Source of the DNA: Paenibacillus sp. JJ-100 | Lineage (GTDB): Bacteria > Bacillota > Bacilli > Paenibacillales > Paenibacillaceae | DNA: 64,000 bases | Direction: 5' to 3' | Assembly: GCF_948329825.1 (NCBI RefSeq) | Contig: NZ_CAOJCM010000002.1 | Location: 248,001-312,000, forward strand | Shown: piece by piece, positions 8,671-17,834 of the stretch | Layout of the letters: the number at the start of each line of letters is the position of its first letter | Position numbering within the stretch: the stretch's first letter is position 1 | The notes under the pieces: generated by a model | What the model was told of the DNA's origin: nothing | What the model saw: the letters and a program-made list of their open reading frames with translations, nothing else | The model's database searches: none | Program-made: the position numbers and the translations under genes

Positions 8671-9627
8671 TCAGTTAAATTTAGATGTAATCCATTCGCT
8701 TACTTGTTGATAATGACCTTCAAAATTCTCAGTATCCGTTACATCCAACCACTGAATATCCTTCATGTGACGGAACCAGGACAGTTGACGTTTGGCAAAA
8801 CGGCGTGTGTCTCTTTTAAGCCACTCCACCGCAGCCTCCCAACTGACTTCACCCTGCAAATACGCAGCAATTTCCTTATACCCCAGGCCCTGCATAGAAA
8901 TGTGCCCCCGTGAGACTCCTCTTTCAAGTAGTGCTTTCACCTCATCTACAAGCCCTTGCTCGATCATGAGATCAATACGCTCTTCGACTCGTGCATATAA
9001 CTTTTGGCGATCCATCGTTAGGCCTACAATAAGCAGATCGTATGGAGACTCTTTTTTCTGCACAGCTAGCTGCTCCGACCATTTTTCTCCTGTTAGATGG
9101 AAGATTTCGAGTGCACGTACAATACGTCGCTGATCATTCGGATGTAGACGATCCGCACTCACTGGGTCAACTTCTCTTAGACGATCATGAAGAGCCTTAG
9201 CCCCATGTTGCTCAGCATATTGGAACTGTTCTTCTCTAAATGCTTCATCCGATCCGCTGTCTGAGAATTGAAATCCGTAACAAACCGACTCCACGTATAA
9301 ACCCGTACCACCAACGATAAAAGGCAACCTGCCACGATCATGGATCTCCGGGATTAAATGAGTACAGCTCTCCTGGAACTCGGCAACGGAATATGGATAT
9401 TCAGGTTCATGAATGTCAATGAGATGATGGGGTACACCCTTCATTTCTTCGGGTAAGATTTTGGCAGTTCCAATATCCATTTGACGGTAAACCTGCATGG
9501 AATCTCCAGAGATCACTTCACAGTTGAACGCTTGTGCCAGCTCGATGCTTAATCTCGTTTTACCTACAGCTGTCGGTCCGACCAGGACCAGTAGCTGCGG
9601 TTTTGCATTAACTTCCGATCTCAACAT
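8671..9627 (-). CDS. miaA: tRNA dimethylallyltransferase MiaA
   Basis: A 318-residue enzyme that transfers dimethylallyl from DMAPP to N6 of A37 in tRNAs reading UNN codons. The P-loop GPTAVGKTRLS (17-27), SGDSMQVYRQMDIGTAK, the conserved GGTGLY and the C-terminal RDTRRFAKRQLSWFR tRNA-binding segment are all present; length is normal. Its start overlaps the upstream methyltransferase by 20 bases, indicating translational coupling in the mutS-mutL operon. Confidence 0.96.
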   Translation of the reverse strand: MLRSEVNAKPQLLVLVGPTAVGKTRLSIELAQAFNCEVISGDSMQVYRQMDIGTAKILPEEMKGVPHHLIDIHEPEYPYSVAEFQESCTHLIPEIHDRGRLPFIVGGTGLYVESVCYGFQFSDSGSDEAFREEQFQYAEQHGAKALHDRLREVDPVSADRLHPNDQRRIVRALEIFHLTGEKWSEQLAVQKKESPYDLLIVGLTMDRQKLYARVEERIDLMIEQGLVDEVKALLERGVSRGHISMQGLGYKEIAAYLQGEVSWEAAVEWLKRDTRRFAKRQLSWFRHMKDIQWLDVTDTENFEGHYQQVSEWITSKFN

Positions 9628-10393
9628 TAATCACTCCGTACAATGTTTTTGCATTGGCCCGATCCAGCACTTGGAATCCAAGTCTGTCAAACTCTGCGCT
9701 GCCGCGTTTTTCTTTCATAACCACTCGCTTGCGGGCGACTCTTCTCGCCTCTATGATACTCTCTTCTGCCAAAGCATGAGCATTGGCGTAGTCCCGTAAA
9801 GGTCGGATTGCACTCGAATCCATCATCGGCTCACGGAACATCGGATCAAAGTATACCGTATCACAGCTCCGGTCAGGTAAGGAGCGCAGCAGTTCCAAAT
9901 GATCCATATTCCGCAGTTCAATCCGTCGGAACGCCTCATCAATCGAAGGTTCGTTACTCTCATAATGTGACATACCATCGAGGAGAAGTGTATAGAGCGG
10001 TTCAGAGCTTTCACATGCAATAACACGTCCTTGAACAGCTGTTGCAACGGCAAACACAAGTGAATCCGATCCTAATCCTGCCGTACAGTCCACAACCGTA
10101 TCACCTTTCAGTACAGCACCCGCTTCCAGCATCGGATCAGACTCTCCCCTTAACACACGCTTGGCGCGCACAAATCCCATACTCGGATGAAATTCAAGCT
10201 CCGACTCATCCTTCCGGAACAAACGTGCTCTCCCTTTTAACACTACCAAAATCTCCTGAATCCCATATTTATCCAGCAAATTAGGCAGTGACGTTCTGTT
10301 TCGCGGTATATAGGTGCCCCCAGTCTCTGCAGCAAGCGCGCGTGCACGATCTACCAGAGAAGCTGCCTCCTTGTCACCCGTTGTTATATACAT
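9608..10393 (-). CDS. Class I SAM-dependent methyltransferase (RsmJ-like family)
   Basis: A 261-residue Rossmann methyltransferase. Motif I is VVDCTAGLGSDSLVFA, an acidic residue follows in VIACESS, and the catalytic-site-like FDPMFREPM resembles the DPMFP motif of the RsmJ/SAM_mt (PF04445) family, whose characterised member methylates 16S rRNA G1516. Whether this protein acts on the same base is not shown. It lies 17 bases after mutL and overlaps miaA. Confidence 0.75.
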   Translation of the reverse strand: MYITTGDKEAASLVDRARALAAETGGTYIPRNRTSLPNLLDKYGIQEILVVLKGRARLFRKDESELEFHPSMGFVRAKRVLRGESDPMLEAGAVLKGDTVVDCTAGLGSDSLVFAVATAVQGRVIACESSEPLYTLLLDGMSHYESNEPSIDEAFRRIELRNMDHLELLRSLPDRSCDTVYFDPMFREPMMDSSAIRPLRDYANAHALAEESIIEARRVARKRVVMKEKRGSAEFDRLGFQVLDRANAKTLYGVINVEIGS

Positions 10394-10410
10394 AATATCC
10401 CCCTAAAATA

Positions 10411-12642
10411 CTACATCACTCGTTTAAATAATTTCTCCAAATCATATGTTGAAAATGAAATTACAATCGGCCGACCGTGTGGACACGTATAAGGCTGCCG
10501 ACATGAACCCAGACGCTGTATCAACACTTCAGCCTCTTGATCCGTAAGCTTCTGATTCGCTTTAATCGAAGCTTTACAGGAACACATAATCGAAGCAGCT
10601 TCACGTAACTTGGCCACATCTATACTGCGTTCGCTGAGAACCCATTCCGACATCTCTTCAATAATGTCCTTTTCTTCACCTTTGGGGAACCAGTATGGAT
10701 GAGAACGTACGCGGAAGGTCTGTCCACCGAAATGCTCCAAATAGACCCCAGCCTGTTCGAACCAAGTAAGTCTTGCTTTCAGCTTTTCAGCCTCTGAAGG
10801 TGTGAATTCAAGCGTAATAGGGAGCAGTAACTCCTGTGAAGCCTGAGTCGGATTACCGAATTTCTCATAAAAGTATTCGTAGTTCACTCGTTCATGGGCA
10901 GCATGTTGATCTATTAAATATAAACCTTCATCGTTCTGTGCAATTAGGTACGTTCCGTGATGCTGACCAATCAGACTAAGTTCAGGGAACGCAGGCATGG
11001 AAGTATCTGACTGAATTGCAGCGGCCAGTTTGGATGGGTCAGGCATGGATGCCTGTTTCCAGCTTCGTTCAGTTCTTTGCCCTGTGCCTGAAGAGTATGC
11101 CGTGCGGCTTTCACTAACTGGAGAATTGTATGAAGCTGATTGATATGTTTCTGTCTCATTTCTTCCAGCATGGTTGGTTCTGCTGAACTGAGCATCACTC
11201 AATAGATCAGTGGGTCCATATACCGGAACGGATTCTGGCGGTGCTTCGGGAAGAGGAGGCGTTTGCACCGGATCAGAAGCCATCTGCTCTGCTGCTGTGT
11301 CCGTTTTTCCATGACCAGTGCCTGCGCCTGTTCCTGTATCCAACTCCGCAGGTGCATCCAGATCCGCATGTTCGTCTTCTATAACTTTAGATGATGAGAA
11401 GGAGGATGAAGAATAGCCAGCATGGTGAATTTGAGTCCCTTTCATCTCTTTGGTCTCTTTGGTCTCTTTGATCTCTTTGATCTCTTTGGCCTCTTCCATT
11501 TCTTTTAGTCCTTTACCAAGAGGGCCTTGTTGACTATATCCTTCACTTGCGTCCTGCTCTTTCACCGGTCCACGCGGGAACAAAAATTGTTCCTGGATAA
11601 ATGAACTGTCATCTCCTCGTCTGATTTGCTGCTTCCGTACTTGTGGAATTAATACTTCCTGCCGCAAAATACCGCGCAATGTGTTTTCCACAAATTCATA
11701 CAGCTCCGCCTCTTTACTGAACCGAACTTCCAGTTTCGCCGGATGTACGTTCACGTCCACAAGCGAAGGATGCATCTCGAGTTTCACGACGACAAGGGGG
11801 AAACGATTAATAGGCAGCAGCGTATGATAAGCTTTCAAAATTGCCTGGTTCAGACCGTAGTTACGAATGTACCGACCATTCACAATCGTTGACATTCCCG
11901 CACGATTCGCACGTGTCCACTCAGGGAGACTAATCAGACCACTAAGCTTGTAATCCAGGTTTTCCCCCTGAATGGGCAACATCGCTTTGGCTGCACTCGT
12001 CCCATAAATTGCTGCAACCACTTGTAACAGGTCTCCATTCCCTAGCGTTTGCAGCAACGTATTTTCATTGTGACGAAGAGTGAACGAAATATGCGGATGC
12101 GACATTGCCATACGATATAACACATCCGAGATATGCCCCAGCTCAGTTTGGATGGTTTTCATATATTTTAATCTCGCAGGCGTATTGTAGAATAACTCCT
12201 TCACCACAAACTCCGTTCCTTGTGGTGATGTGGCATCTTCGTGCGCACAGAGCTTGCCCCCTTCAATAACGATACGTCGTCCTCGTCCGTCGTCTCCACT
12301 AGCTGTGAGCACTTCAACCTTAGAGACAGCTGCAATACTGGGCAGTGCCTCACCGCGAAACCCGAGGCTAGTGATCTGAAACAGATCCCGGCCATGGGCT
12401 ATTTTGCTAGTCGCATGACGGTAGAAAGCTGTTTCGAGATCATCTGGCTCGATGCCTGATCCGTTATCCTTTACCCGGATACGAAGCAGACCACCTTCCT
12501 CTACAGCGACTTCAATTTTCGAGGCTCCCGCATCCACCGCATTTTCAAGCAGCTCTTTCACGACGGATGCAGGCCGCTCAACCACCTCACCCGCTGCGAT
12601 CTGGTTGGCAATATGTTCATCAAGCACATGAATGTTCGCCAC
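10411..12642 (-). CDS. mutL: DNA mismatch repair protein MutL (endonuclease type)
   Basis: A 743-residue GHKL ATPase and nicking endonuclease of mismatch repair. The N-terminal ATPase has ENAVDAGA, DNGSGI and GFRGEAL. The C-terminal endonuclease has the zinc-site motif DQHAAHERVNYE (from about residue 578), CSCKASIKA and CPHGRP. Translation starts at GTG with GAGAGGAGGAG upstream. The linker (about 340-530) is unusually long and low-complexity and holds a run of Lys-Glu tripeptides encoded by a 9-bp tandem repeat. It starts 22 bases after mutS. Confidence 0.96.
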   Translation of the reverse strand: MANIHVLDEHIANQIAAGEVVERPASVVKELLENAVDAGASKIEVAVEEGGLLRIRVKDNGSGIEPDDLETAFYRHATSKIAHGRDLFQITSLGFRGEALPSIAAVSKVEVLTASGDDGRGRRIVIEGGKLCAHEDATSPQGTEFVVKELFYNTPARLKYMKTIQTELGHISDVLYRMAMSHPHISFTLRHNENTLLQTLGNGDLLQVVAAIYGTSAAKAMLPIQGENLDYKLSGLISLPEWTRANRAGMSTIVNGRYIRNYGLNQAILKAYHTLLPINRFPLVVVKLEMHPSLVDVNVHPAKLEVRFSKEAELYEFVENTLRGILRQEVLIPQVRKQQIRRGDDSSFIQEQFLFPRGPVKEQDASEGYSQQGPLGKGLKEMEEAKEIKEIKETKETKEMKGTQIHHAGYSSSSFSSSKVIEDEHADLDAPAELDTGTGAGTGHGKTDTAAEQMASDPVQTPPLPEAPPESVPVYGPTDLLSDAQFSRTNHAGRNETETYQSASYNSPVSESRTAYSSGTGQRTERSWKQASMPDPSKLAAAIQSDTSMPAFPELSLIGQHHGTYLIAQNDEGLYLIDQHAAHERVNYEYFYEKFGNPTQASQELLLPITLEFTPSEAEKLKARLTWFEQAGVYLEHFGGQTFRVRSHPYWFPKGEEKDIIEEMSEWVLSERSIDVAKLREAASIMCSCKASIKANQKLTDQEAEVLIQRLGSCRQPYTCPHGRPIVISFSTYDLEKLFKRVM
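11446..11490. repeat. 9-bp tandem repeat inside mutL
   Basis: Five consecutive 9-bp units, CTCTTTGGT, CTCTTTGGT, CTCTTTGAT, CTCTTTGAT, CTCTTTGGC on the plus strand, encode X-K-E tripeptides in the MutL linker. A sixth degenerate unit follows. Copy-number changes keep the frame. Confidence 0.9.
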
Positions 12643-12664
12643 AGATTCTCCTCCTCTCCGTTAC

Positions 12665-15511
12665 TCAGGATAATTGCTGTGCTTTCATTTTAAGATCATT
12701 TAATATTTGCATCGCCTGCAAAGGCGTCATGTTCATCACATCGATCTCTTTCATATGTCGAATCAATTCACGGGCAGGTTTATCCTCCACGATGACCGTT
12801 CGTGTAGAATGATTAATCTCCGGTTCTTCATCATCGAATATCGAGAGTTGTACAACCTCAGGCTGGCTATCATTATGATCATTATACGTACTGTATTTGT
12901 TACTCCCGTTGACGTGTTCTGGTACGTTATCCTGAGAAGTAGACACACCAGCTTGTTTTGTCGTCTCTATCCCCATAACTTGTTCATTCTTAAGTTGTTC
13001 TCGAACTACTGGATCTTCCTCAGAAGCAGACGACATGAAGTCGCTCTTCTCCATCGATGACTGCTGTGTGGACAAGGATCTGCTATCAGGCACAAATTCA
13101 CTGCCGACAGCCACCTGTGATGCCGCTTGTTCAAAGCCATGCAGAAGTCCATTCGCACGTTCAATGATACTGTCAGGTAGACCCGCAAGCCGAGCACAAT
13201 AGATGCCATAACTACTGCTTGCCGCTCCCGCAATTAACTTACGCAGGAAGTTCACCTTGTCTCCGCTCTCCTGAACTGCCATAGAATAGTTAGCCAGCTT
13301 GTCCAAACTTTCCTCCAGATGAGCCAGTTCATGGAAATGTGTGGATACGAGCGCTTTACATCCAATCACATCATGTACATACTCAATCACCGACTGTGCA
13401 ATCGCCATACCTTCACTGGTGGAAGTTCCACGACCCAGCTCATCAATAATGATGAGACTACGCGGCGTTGCTTTTTCGGTCATAACCTGAATATCTGCCA
13501 TCTCCACCATAAACGTACTCTGTCCACCAATGAGATCGTCCGCAGCACCAATCCGTGTAAAAATCCGATCCATAATAGGTACTTCCGCTTGACTTGCAGG
13601 CACAAAACAACCAATCTGCGCCAAAATGGAGATGAGTGCGACTTGTCTCATATACGTACTTTTCCCAGCCATATTCGGCCCAGTAATCAGCAGAATACGC
13701 GCCTCTTCCTCGGTCATCGCAGTCTGGTTGGCAATAAAAGCCCCATCCCGCATAACAGCCTCCACGACTGGATGACGTCCTTGCTCTACGACCAGGTTAT
13801 ATCCATCTGTCAGGATGGGACGTACAAAATTACGCTCTGCGCTAATTACCGCAAACGATTGATACACATCAATCTCGGCCACCTGCTCAGCGAGCTTCTG
13901 CAGCCTTGCGATCTCCTGATTCAGGCGATCACGCAGCTCTGCAAAGAGGCTGTACTCGATATCCACCATTTTGTCCTGAGCTTCAAGAATCAGTGTCTCC
14001 TTCTCTTTCAATTCAGGTGTAATATAACGCTCGGCATTAGCAAGGGTTTGTTTGCGCTCATACCGTCCTTCAGGTAGTGAAGCCAGATTGGATTTGGTAA
14101 TTTCAATATAATAACCGAACACTTTGTTGTATCCAATTTTCAGCGAGCGAATACCCGTAGCTTCACGTTCTCTTGCTTCCAACTCGGCAATCCACTGCTT
14201 ACCGTTCACCGAAGCCTCGCGCAGTTCATCCAGTCTCGCATGGTATCCCTCACGGATAAGTCCACCTTCTCTAACCGATGCAGGAGGTTCATCCACGATA
14301 GCCTGTCCAATGGCATCTCGCAGATCAGTGCATTCATCCATCGTTTCAGCGATATGTCGAAGGGTTGACGAAGAGGAACTTGCACAGTGTTGTCGCAGAC
14401 TCGGAATTTTGTCCAGTGAGGATTTAAGTGCGTTCAGATCCCGACCATTTGCATTACCAAAAGCAATCCGTCCTACCAGACGCTCTAGATCATAGATGTC
14501 TTTTAACTCAGACCGCAGATCCTCACGCAGAATAAACTGGTTATAGAGAGTGTCTACCGCTTCCAGGCGTTCATTGATCTTTCCTTTTTGCAAAAGGGGT
14601 TTATCCACCCAGCGCCTCATCATTCGGGCCCCCATAGACGTCTCCGTGCGATCCAACAGCCACAGCAGCGAACCTTTCTTGGAACGCTCGCGCACCGTTT
14701 CGACTAGTTCCAGATTACGCCGTGTAAATGGATCCAGAATCATATAATGGTCCGGCTCATACGTAGAAATTTGCGTCAACTGTCCAAGCGATCGCTTCTG
14801 TGTCTCACTCAGGTACGAAAACAGGCGAGCAACACATGCCTGACGTTCAGGCTCCAATCTTGCCCATACCGATTCGCCGAACTGCTGACGCACAAGGTCT
14901 TCTTTGCTTTTGTTCCATGCCGTATAGACGACTGGCCGTCCAATCGGAGATGATTCGGATTCTACAAGCTCCAGCAGAGCTGCGTCTCCCACTAATTCAG
15001 ACGGCTCATAGATGCCAATCTCGTCTTTGAGCCACTCTTTGGAATAGGGAACAGATGTTACGTAGAGTTCTCCCGTAGAGAGGTCACACGCGGCAAGAGC
15101 GAGCGTATTCTGATTCCCCGTCAGACACACCATGTAATTGTTCGACTTGTCCCCCAGCGTTTTACCTTCCATTACCGTTCCGGGTGTGACTACACGAACG
15201 ATCTCGCGGCGGACCATGCCTTTGGTTGTTGCGGGATCATCCATCTGTTCACAGATCGCTACTTTGTACCCTTTCTCGATCAGACGCTGTATGTAATTTT
15301 CAGCGGAATGATAGGGCACACCGCACATTGGAATCTTATCGTCCGTGCCCCCGTTGCGTGCGGTTAACGTGATCTCCAGTTCCCTTGCAGCATTGATGGC
15401 GTCATCGAAAAACATTTCGTAGAAATCACCTAGTCTGAAAAAAAGAAACGCATCTTGCGCTTGGGCTTTCACTTGCAAATATTGTTGAATCATTGGCGTG
15501 TACTGAGCCAT
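12665..15511 (-). CDS. mutS: DNA mismatch repair protein MutS
   Basis: A 948-residue mismatch-recognition ATPase. The mismatch-binding FxE motif is in FRLGDFYEMF near the N-terminus, and the ABC-type ATPase has GPNMAGKST (about 611-619) and LIIIDELGRGTST. The C-terminal linker (about 800-880) is long and Ser/Glu/Asn-rich and ends in QLSIFDD (about 886-892), a match to the beta-clamp-binding motif. The ATG at 15511 is chosen because MAQYTPMIQQY is the family start and GGTGGA lies upstream; the longer frame has no RBS. It heads the mutS-mutL-methyltransferase-miaA operon. Confidence 0.96.
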   Translation of the reverse strand: MAQYTPMIQQYLQVKAQAQDAFLFFRLGDFYEMFFDDAINAARELEITLTARNGGTDDKIPMCGVPYHSAENYIQRLIEKGYKVAICEQMDDPATTKGMVRREIVRVVTPGTVMEGKTLGDKSNNYMVCLTGNQNTLALAACDLSTGELYVTSVPYSKEWLKDEIGIYEPSELVGDAALLELVESESSPIGRPVVYTAWNKSKEDLVRQQFGESVWARLEPERQACVARLFSYLSETQKRSLGQLTQISTYEPDHYMILDPFTRRNLELVETVRERSKKGSLLWLLDRTETSMGARMMRRWVDKPLLQKGKINERLEAVDTLYNQFILREDLRSELKDIYDLERLVGRIAFGNANGRDLNALKSSLDKIPSLRQHCASSSSSTLRHIAETMDECTDLRDAIGQAIVDEPPASVREGGLIREGYHARLDELREASVNGKQWIAELEAREREATGIRSLKIGYNKVFGYYIEITKSNLASLPEGRYERKQTLANAERYITPELKEKETLILEAQDKMVDIEYSLFAELRDRLNQEIARLQKLAEQVAEIDVYQSFAVISAERNFVRPILTDGYNLVVEQGRHPVVEAVMRDGAFIANQTAMTEEEARILLITGPNMAGKSTYMRQVALISILAQIGCFVPASQAEVPIMDRIFTRIGAADDLIGGQSTFMVEMADIQVMTEKATPRSLIIIDELGRGTSTSEGMAIAQSVIEYVHDVIGCKALVSTHFHELAHLEESLDKLANYSMAVQESGDKVNFLRKLIAGAASSSYGIYCARLAGLPDSIIERANGLLHGFEQAASQVAVGSEFVPDSRSLSTQQSSMEKSDFMSSASEEDPVVREQLKNEQVMGIETTKQAGVSTSQDNVPEHVNGSNKYSTYNDHNDSQPEVVQLSIFDDEEPEINHSTRTVIVEDKPARELIRHMKEIDVMNMTPLQAMQILNDLKMKAQQLS

Positions 15512-15569
15512 GATATCTATCCACCGTCCGTTCCTATGATGTCTGGAAGAAGTATCCTTGGAAGGCAAT

Positions 15570-15604
15570 AAGGCGGTCAGGTACCAAGAACGCACCTCCG
15601 CCTT
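15570..15604. repeat. Inverted repeat in the mutS leader
   Basis: AAGGCGGTCAGGT and ACCTCCGCCTT pair with one bulge around an 11-base loop, in the transcribed leader of mutS. No T-run follows. It could be a weak terminator for the upstream gene or a leader structure. Confidence 0.5.
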
Positions 15605-15690
15605 ATGTTTGGGCTATTCGCCCTGTTCCTTTAAGGGATTAACTGCTTCATATCTTCCGTATCGTAACGTATTCAAAATTCATATTTTTC

Positions 15691-15699
15691 ATTATAACA
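15691..15699 (-). promoter_or_regulatory. Extended -10 promoter for mutS
   Basis: TGTTATAAT on the minus strand is a perfect extended -10 (TGNTATAAT) about 180 bases upstream of the mutS start; a clear -35 is absent. Confidence 0.4.
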
Positions 15700-15715
15700 A
15701 AAAAATGCCGCTTCT

Positions 15716-16966
15716 TCATGAGCCTGGCCGAATATTCCAAAGTTTGCGGATATCCCTGCTTTCATCCCAGGTATGCCCCAGTTGGAACTGTCGTATCAGT
15801 GGATTCGCGTAGCGTTCATAACGTGCGTATCCGCTTAATTGCTTCAGTTCTTCCATCAATGAGGGGATACACGCCATCATGACCTCTCGCTGCCCCTCAT
15901 AAAATGCAGTATGAACCTTTGTTTTCGATAGAGGGCGCTGCATTAACTGATCATAGCTGCTGGCAATCAGCCCTGCAAGAGCAACGACACCTTTGGCCAC
16001 AACCGGAGAAACGAGAAAACTCGGCAATGTGCGATATTCGAATCCACCGTAGGATTTCAGGCGAAAATCCCCCAGGGTTCCATACCTTGGGCGCCTGCCT
16101 GATCCACGCGGGTCCTGAAGCACCGCCAAGGGCAGTGCCAAATAATTATCCAGTGCACGAAGCAATCCACCAGTCAGTTGTATACCGCTCAGATGGATAT
16201 GCCCGCCCAGCGGCAGTCCTCGCTGGGGCATGCCGCCCGCCTGCCAGATCAGGGACGAGTCACTTATGCTTCGAGAAGCTGCAGCGAAGGCCCGCATCAG
16301 ATGGGACAATAACTCACGCGGTTCCGTGCTCGGAGCAGGACGCAGCTCCGCAACAGGGTATACACGTCTGCCGCCAATCGTAACGGAATCACAACCCGCA
16401 ACACCCGTACGTTCAAGAAACCTGGAAGCAGGTACAATTTTGGACTCGGGCATCTGTACCAACAGAAACTCAGGGTCCATGCCCAGTACAGGAATTCGGT
16501 TCGCTTGCCTCTCCTCATTCAACAAAGCCTGATGCTGGTTCCAGCTCTCCCTGTAAAGTGCAGCAAGGTTCGTTACACCTTTCCAAGGGCTTGGATCAAC
16601 CGAAATGACGGCACATCCGCCATTACCCGAAGCTTCCAAACGAACCGCTCCATGATTCAGTCCCAATGTGTATAGGGTTTTGATCGCAAGACGCTCTACA
16701 CGTCTATACACGGATGAAGCTGCTTCACGATCCAGCTCTCTTTCCTGCCTCGCCCCCATACCGCTTGTATCCCTGCTCCTGATCCGAATCGCTTGAAGAC
16801 AACTGATATCAACATCATAGCGTACACGCAGCCCAGGTTCTCGCCTGCGCTGATCCTTCGTAGATAACACTTCAATACCCACTTGCTTCAACCGCATAAT
16901 CCGTTCTTCCGAACTAAGCCTCTTATAAGCATGGACAGCATCTTCCGCTTCTTCCTTGACGTTCAT
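15716..16966 (-). CDS. Amidoligase-fold protein (phiEco32-like COOH-NH2 ligase type 2 family)
   Basis: A 416-residue protein resembling the 'putative amidoligase' family (PF14395), a glutamine-synthetase-fold group predicted to join carboxyl and amino groups using ATP. Conserved elements visible are GMDPEFLL (162-169), VAELRP (205-210), LPLGGHIHLSG (251-261) and FEYR (about 309-312), which carry the acidic and His residues expected for metal-ATP binding. The N-terminal 150 residues are less recognisable. It lies between cotE and mutS, which are adjacent in B. subtilis. No substrate is known; the neighbourhood suggests, but does not prove, a spore-related role. Confidence 0.75.
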   Translation of the reverse strand: MNVKEEAEDAVHAYKRLSSEERIMRLKQVGIEVLSTKDQRRREPGLRVRYDVDISCLQAIRIRSRDTSGMGARQERELDREAASSVYRRVERLAIKTLYTLGLNHGAVRLEASGNGGCAVISVDPSPWKGVTNLAALYRESWNQHQALLNEERQANRIPVLGMDPEFLLVQMPESKIVPASRFLERTGVAGCDSVTIGGRRVYPVAELRPAPSTEPRELLSHLMRAFAAASRSISDSSLIWQAGGMPQRGLPLGGHIHLSGIQLTGGLLRALDNYLALPLAVLQDPRGSGRRPRYGTLGDFRLKSYGGFEYRTLPSFLVSPVVAKGVVALAGLIASSYDQLMQRPLSKTKVHTAFYEGQREVMMACIPSLMEELKQLSGYARYERYANPLIRQFQLGHTWDESRDIRKLWNIRPGS

Positions 16967-17095
16967 ACCATCCCCCCTCTTGCCATGTCAAATGCTCTAT
17001 GCTTATCAAAAAAAGACCCCGCAGCAGCGAAGCCTTCCCGTTAACAAACTTCAGGTACATCATCAGGCTCGTCACAACCCATTTTTAATATTTTA

Positions 17096-17122
17096 TGAAA
17101 GAAAGAGGGCTTTCGCCCTCTT
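17096..17122 (-). terminator. Rho-independent terminator of cotE
   Basis: AAGAGGGC / GCCCTCTT (17103-17110 and 17115-17122) with a 4-base loop, followed on the minus strand by TCTTTCAT. It lies 70 bases past the cotE stop. Confidence 0.75.
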
Positions 17123-17191
17123 CATCGCACCTATTGGCGCATATGATACTCTAGGTTATGATACATTCGCTTTTCCGTTTCAATGAGTGAT

Positions 17192-17752
17192 TTACAACTC
17201 ATCATCCAGCAGGTCTGGATCGAGATCATCATAGTCTCCATCCACGCTGCCATAGTCATAATCCTTGTCTTCGTAATCACCACAGCCATCCGTGCACACC
17301 TTTACACAGACTTTGGTTTCAGCCACGAGTTCTACAGCGAATTCCCGCTCCACCCGGATAATTACGCTGCCCCCACCTGTGGACACTGTGGCTTCCACAC
17401 AGCTCGGTTCCTGCGTTGCATCCGCAGATACCTCCACTGTGGAAGTCCGGTGTTTCGGGTCCAGATAAGACAAAGGTACATGTTCTACATACGATACGGT
17501 TTCTTTAGCGACATCCGTTTGCGAATTTTTGTCATAGGAATACCAAATGTTGATATCGTAAGTACCAATAACTTCAATTCCGTCCCCCGCTGATACGGCT
17601 TCATACTGGTGGTTGATAATCCAAGCCCCCAAAATACTGGTCGGACCATTTGGCGGAGTCACGGTATGTGTTACGGTAGAGAACTTACGACCTTTGCCGC
17701 AGATCGCCTTCGTGATAATCTCTCTACATTGATGTTTATGACTCAATGACAT
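17192..17752 (-). CDS. cotE: Outer spore coat morphogenetic protein CotE
   Basis: A 186-residue homologue of the protein that organises the outer spore coat. The CREIITKAICGKGRKFS start, SILGAWIINHQYEA, DINIWYSYDKNSQT and VEREFAVELVAETKV are characteristic. The acidic C-terminus (DLDPDLLDDEL) is also typical. ATG at 17752 follows GGAGGAGG at proper spacing; an in-frame ATG 21 bases earlier would overlap this RBS. In B. subtilis cotE directly precedes mutS; here an amidoligase-fold gene intervenes. Confidence 0.93.
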   Translation of the reverse strand: MSLSHKHQCREIITKAICGKGRKFSTVTHTVTPPNGPTSILGAWIINHQYEAVSAGDGIEVIGTYDINIWYSYDKNSQTDVAKETVSYVEHVPLSYLDPKHRTSTVEVSADATQEPSCVEATVSTGGGSVIIRVEREFAVELVAETKVCVKVCTDGCGDYEDKDYDYGSVDGDYDDLDPDLLDDEL

Positions 17753-17785
17753 CTTTAAACCTCCTCCATACAATCATTCACTACA

Positions 17786-17814
17786 AGTGTATGCAGGACA
17801 TCCGTCTAGGGTGA
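17786..17814 (-). promoter_or_regulatory. Possible sporulation promoter of cotE
   Basis: CATACACT (17786-17793, minus strand) fits the sigma-E -10 pattern CATACANT well and lies 34 bases before the cotE start. The -35 region (TCACCCT, 14 bases away) is a poor match, so this is tentative. Confidence 0.3.
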
Positions 17815-17834
17815 CAACTATTTTCTATTATTTT

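Noticed and set aside
13319..14077. 252-codon plus-strand ORF antisense to mutS
   Set aside because: It lies wholly inside mutS on the other strand, has no RBS, and its translation (rich in His, Asn, Cys) looks like a codon shadow.
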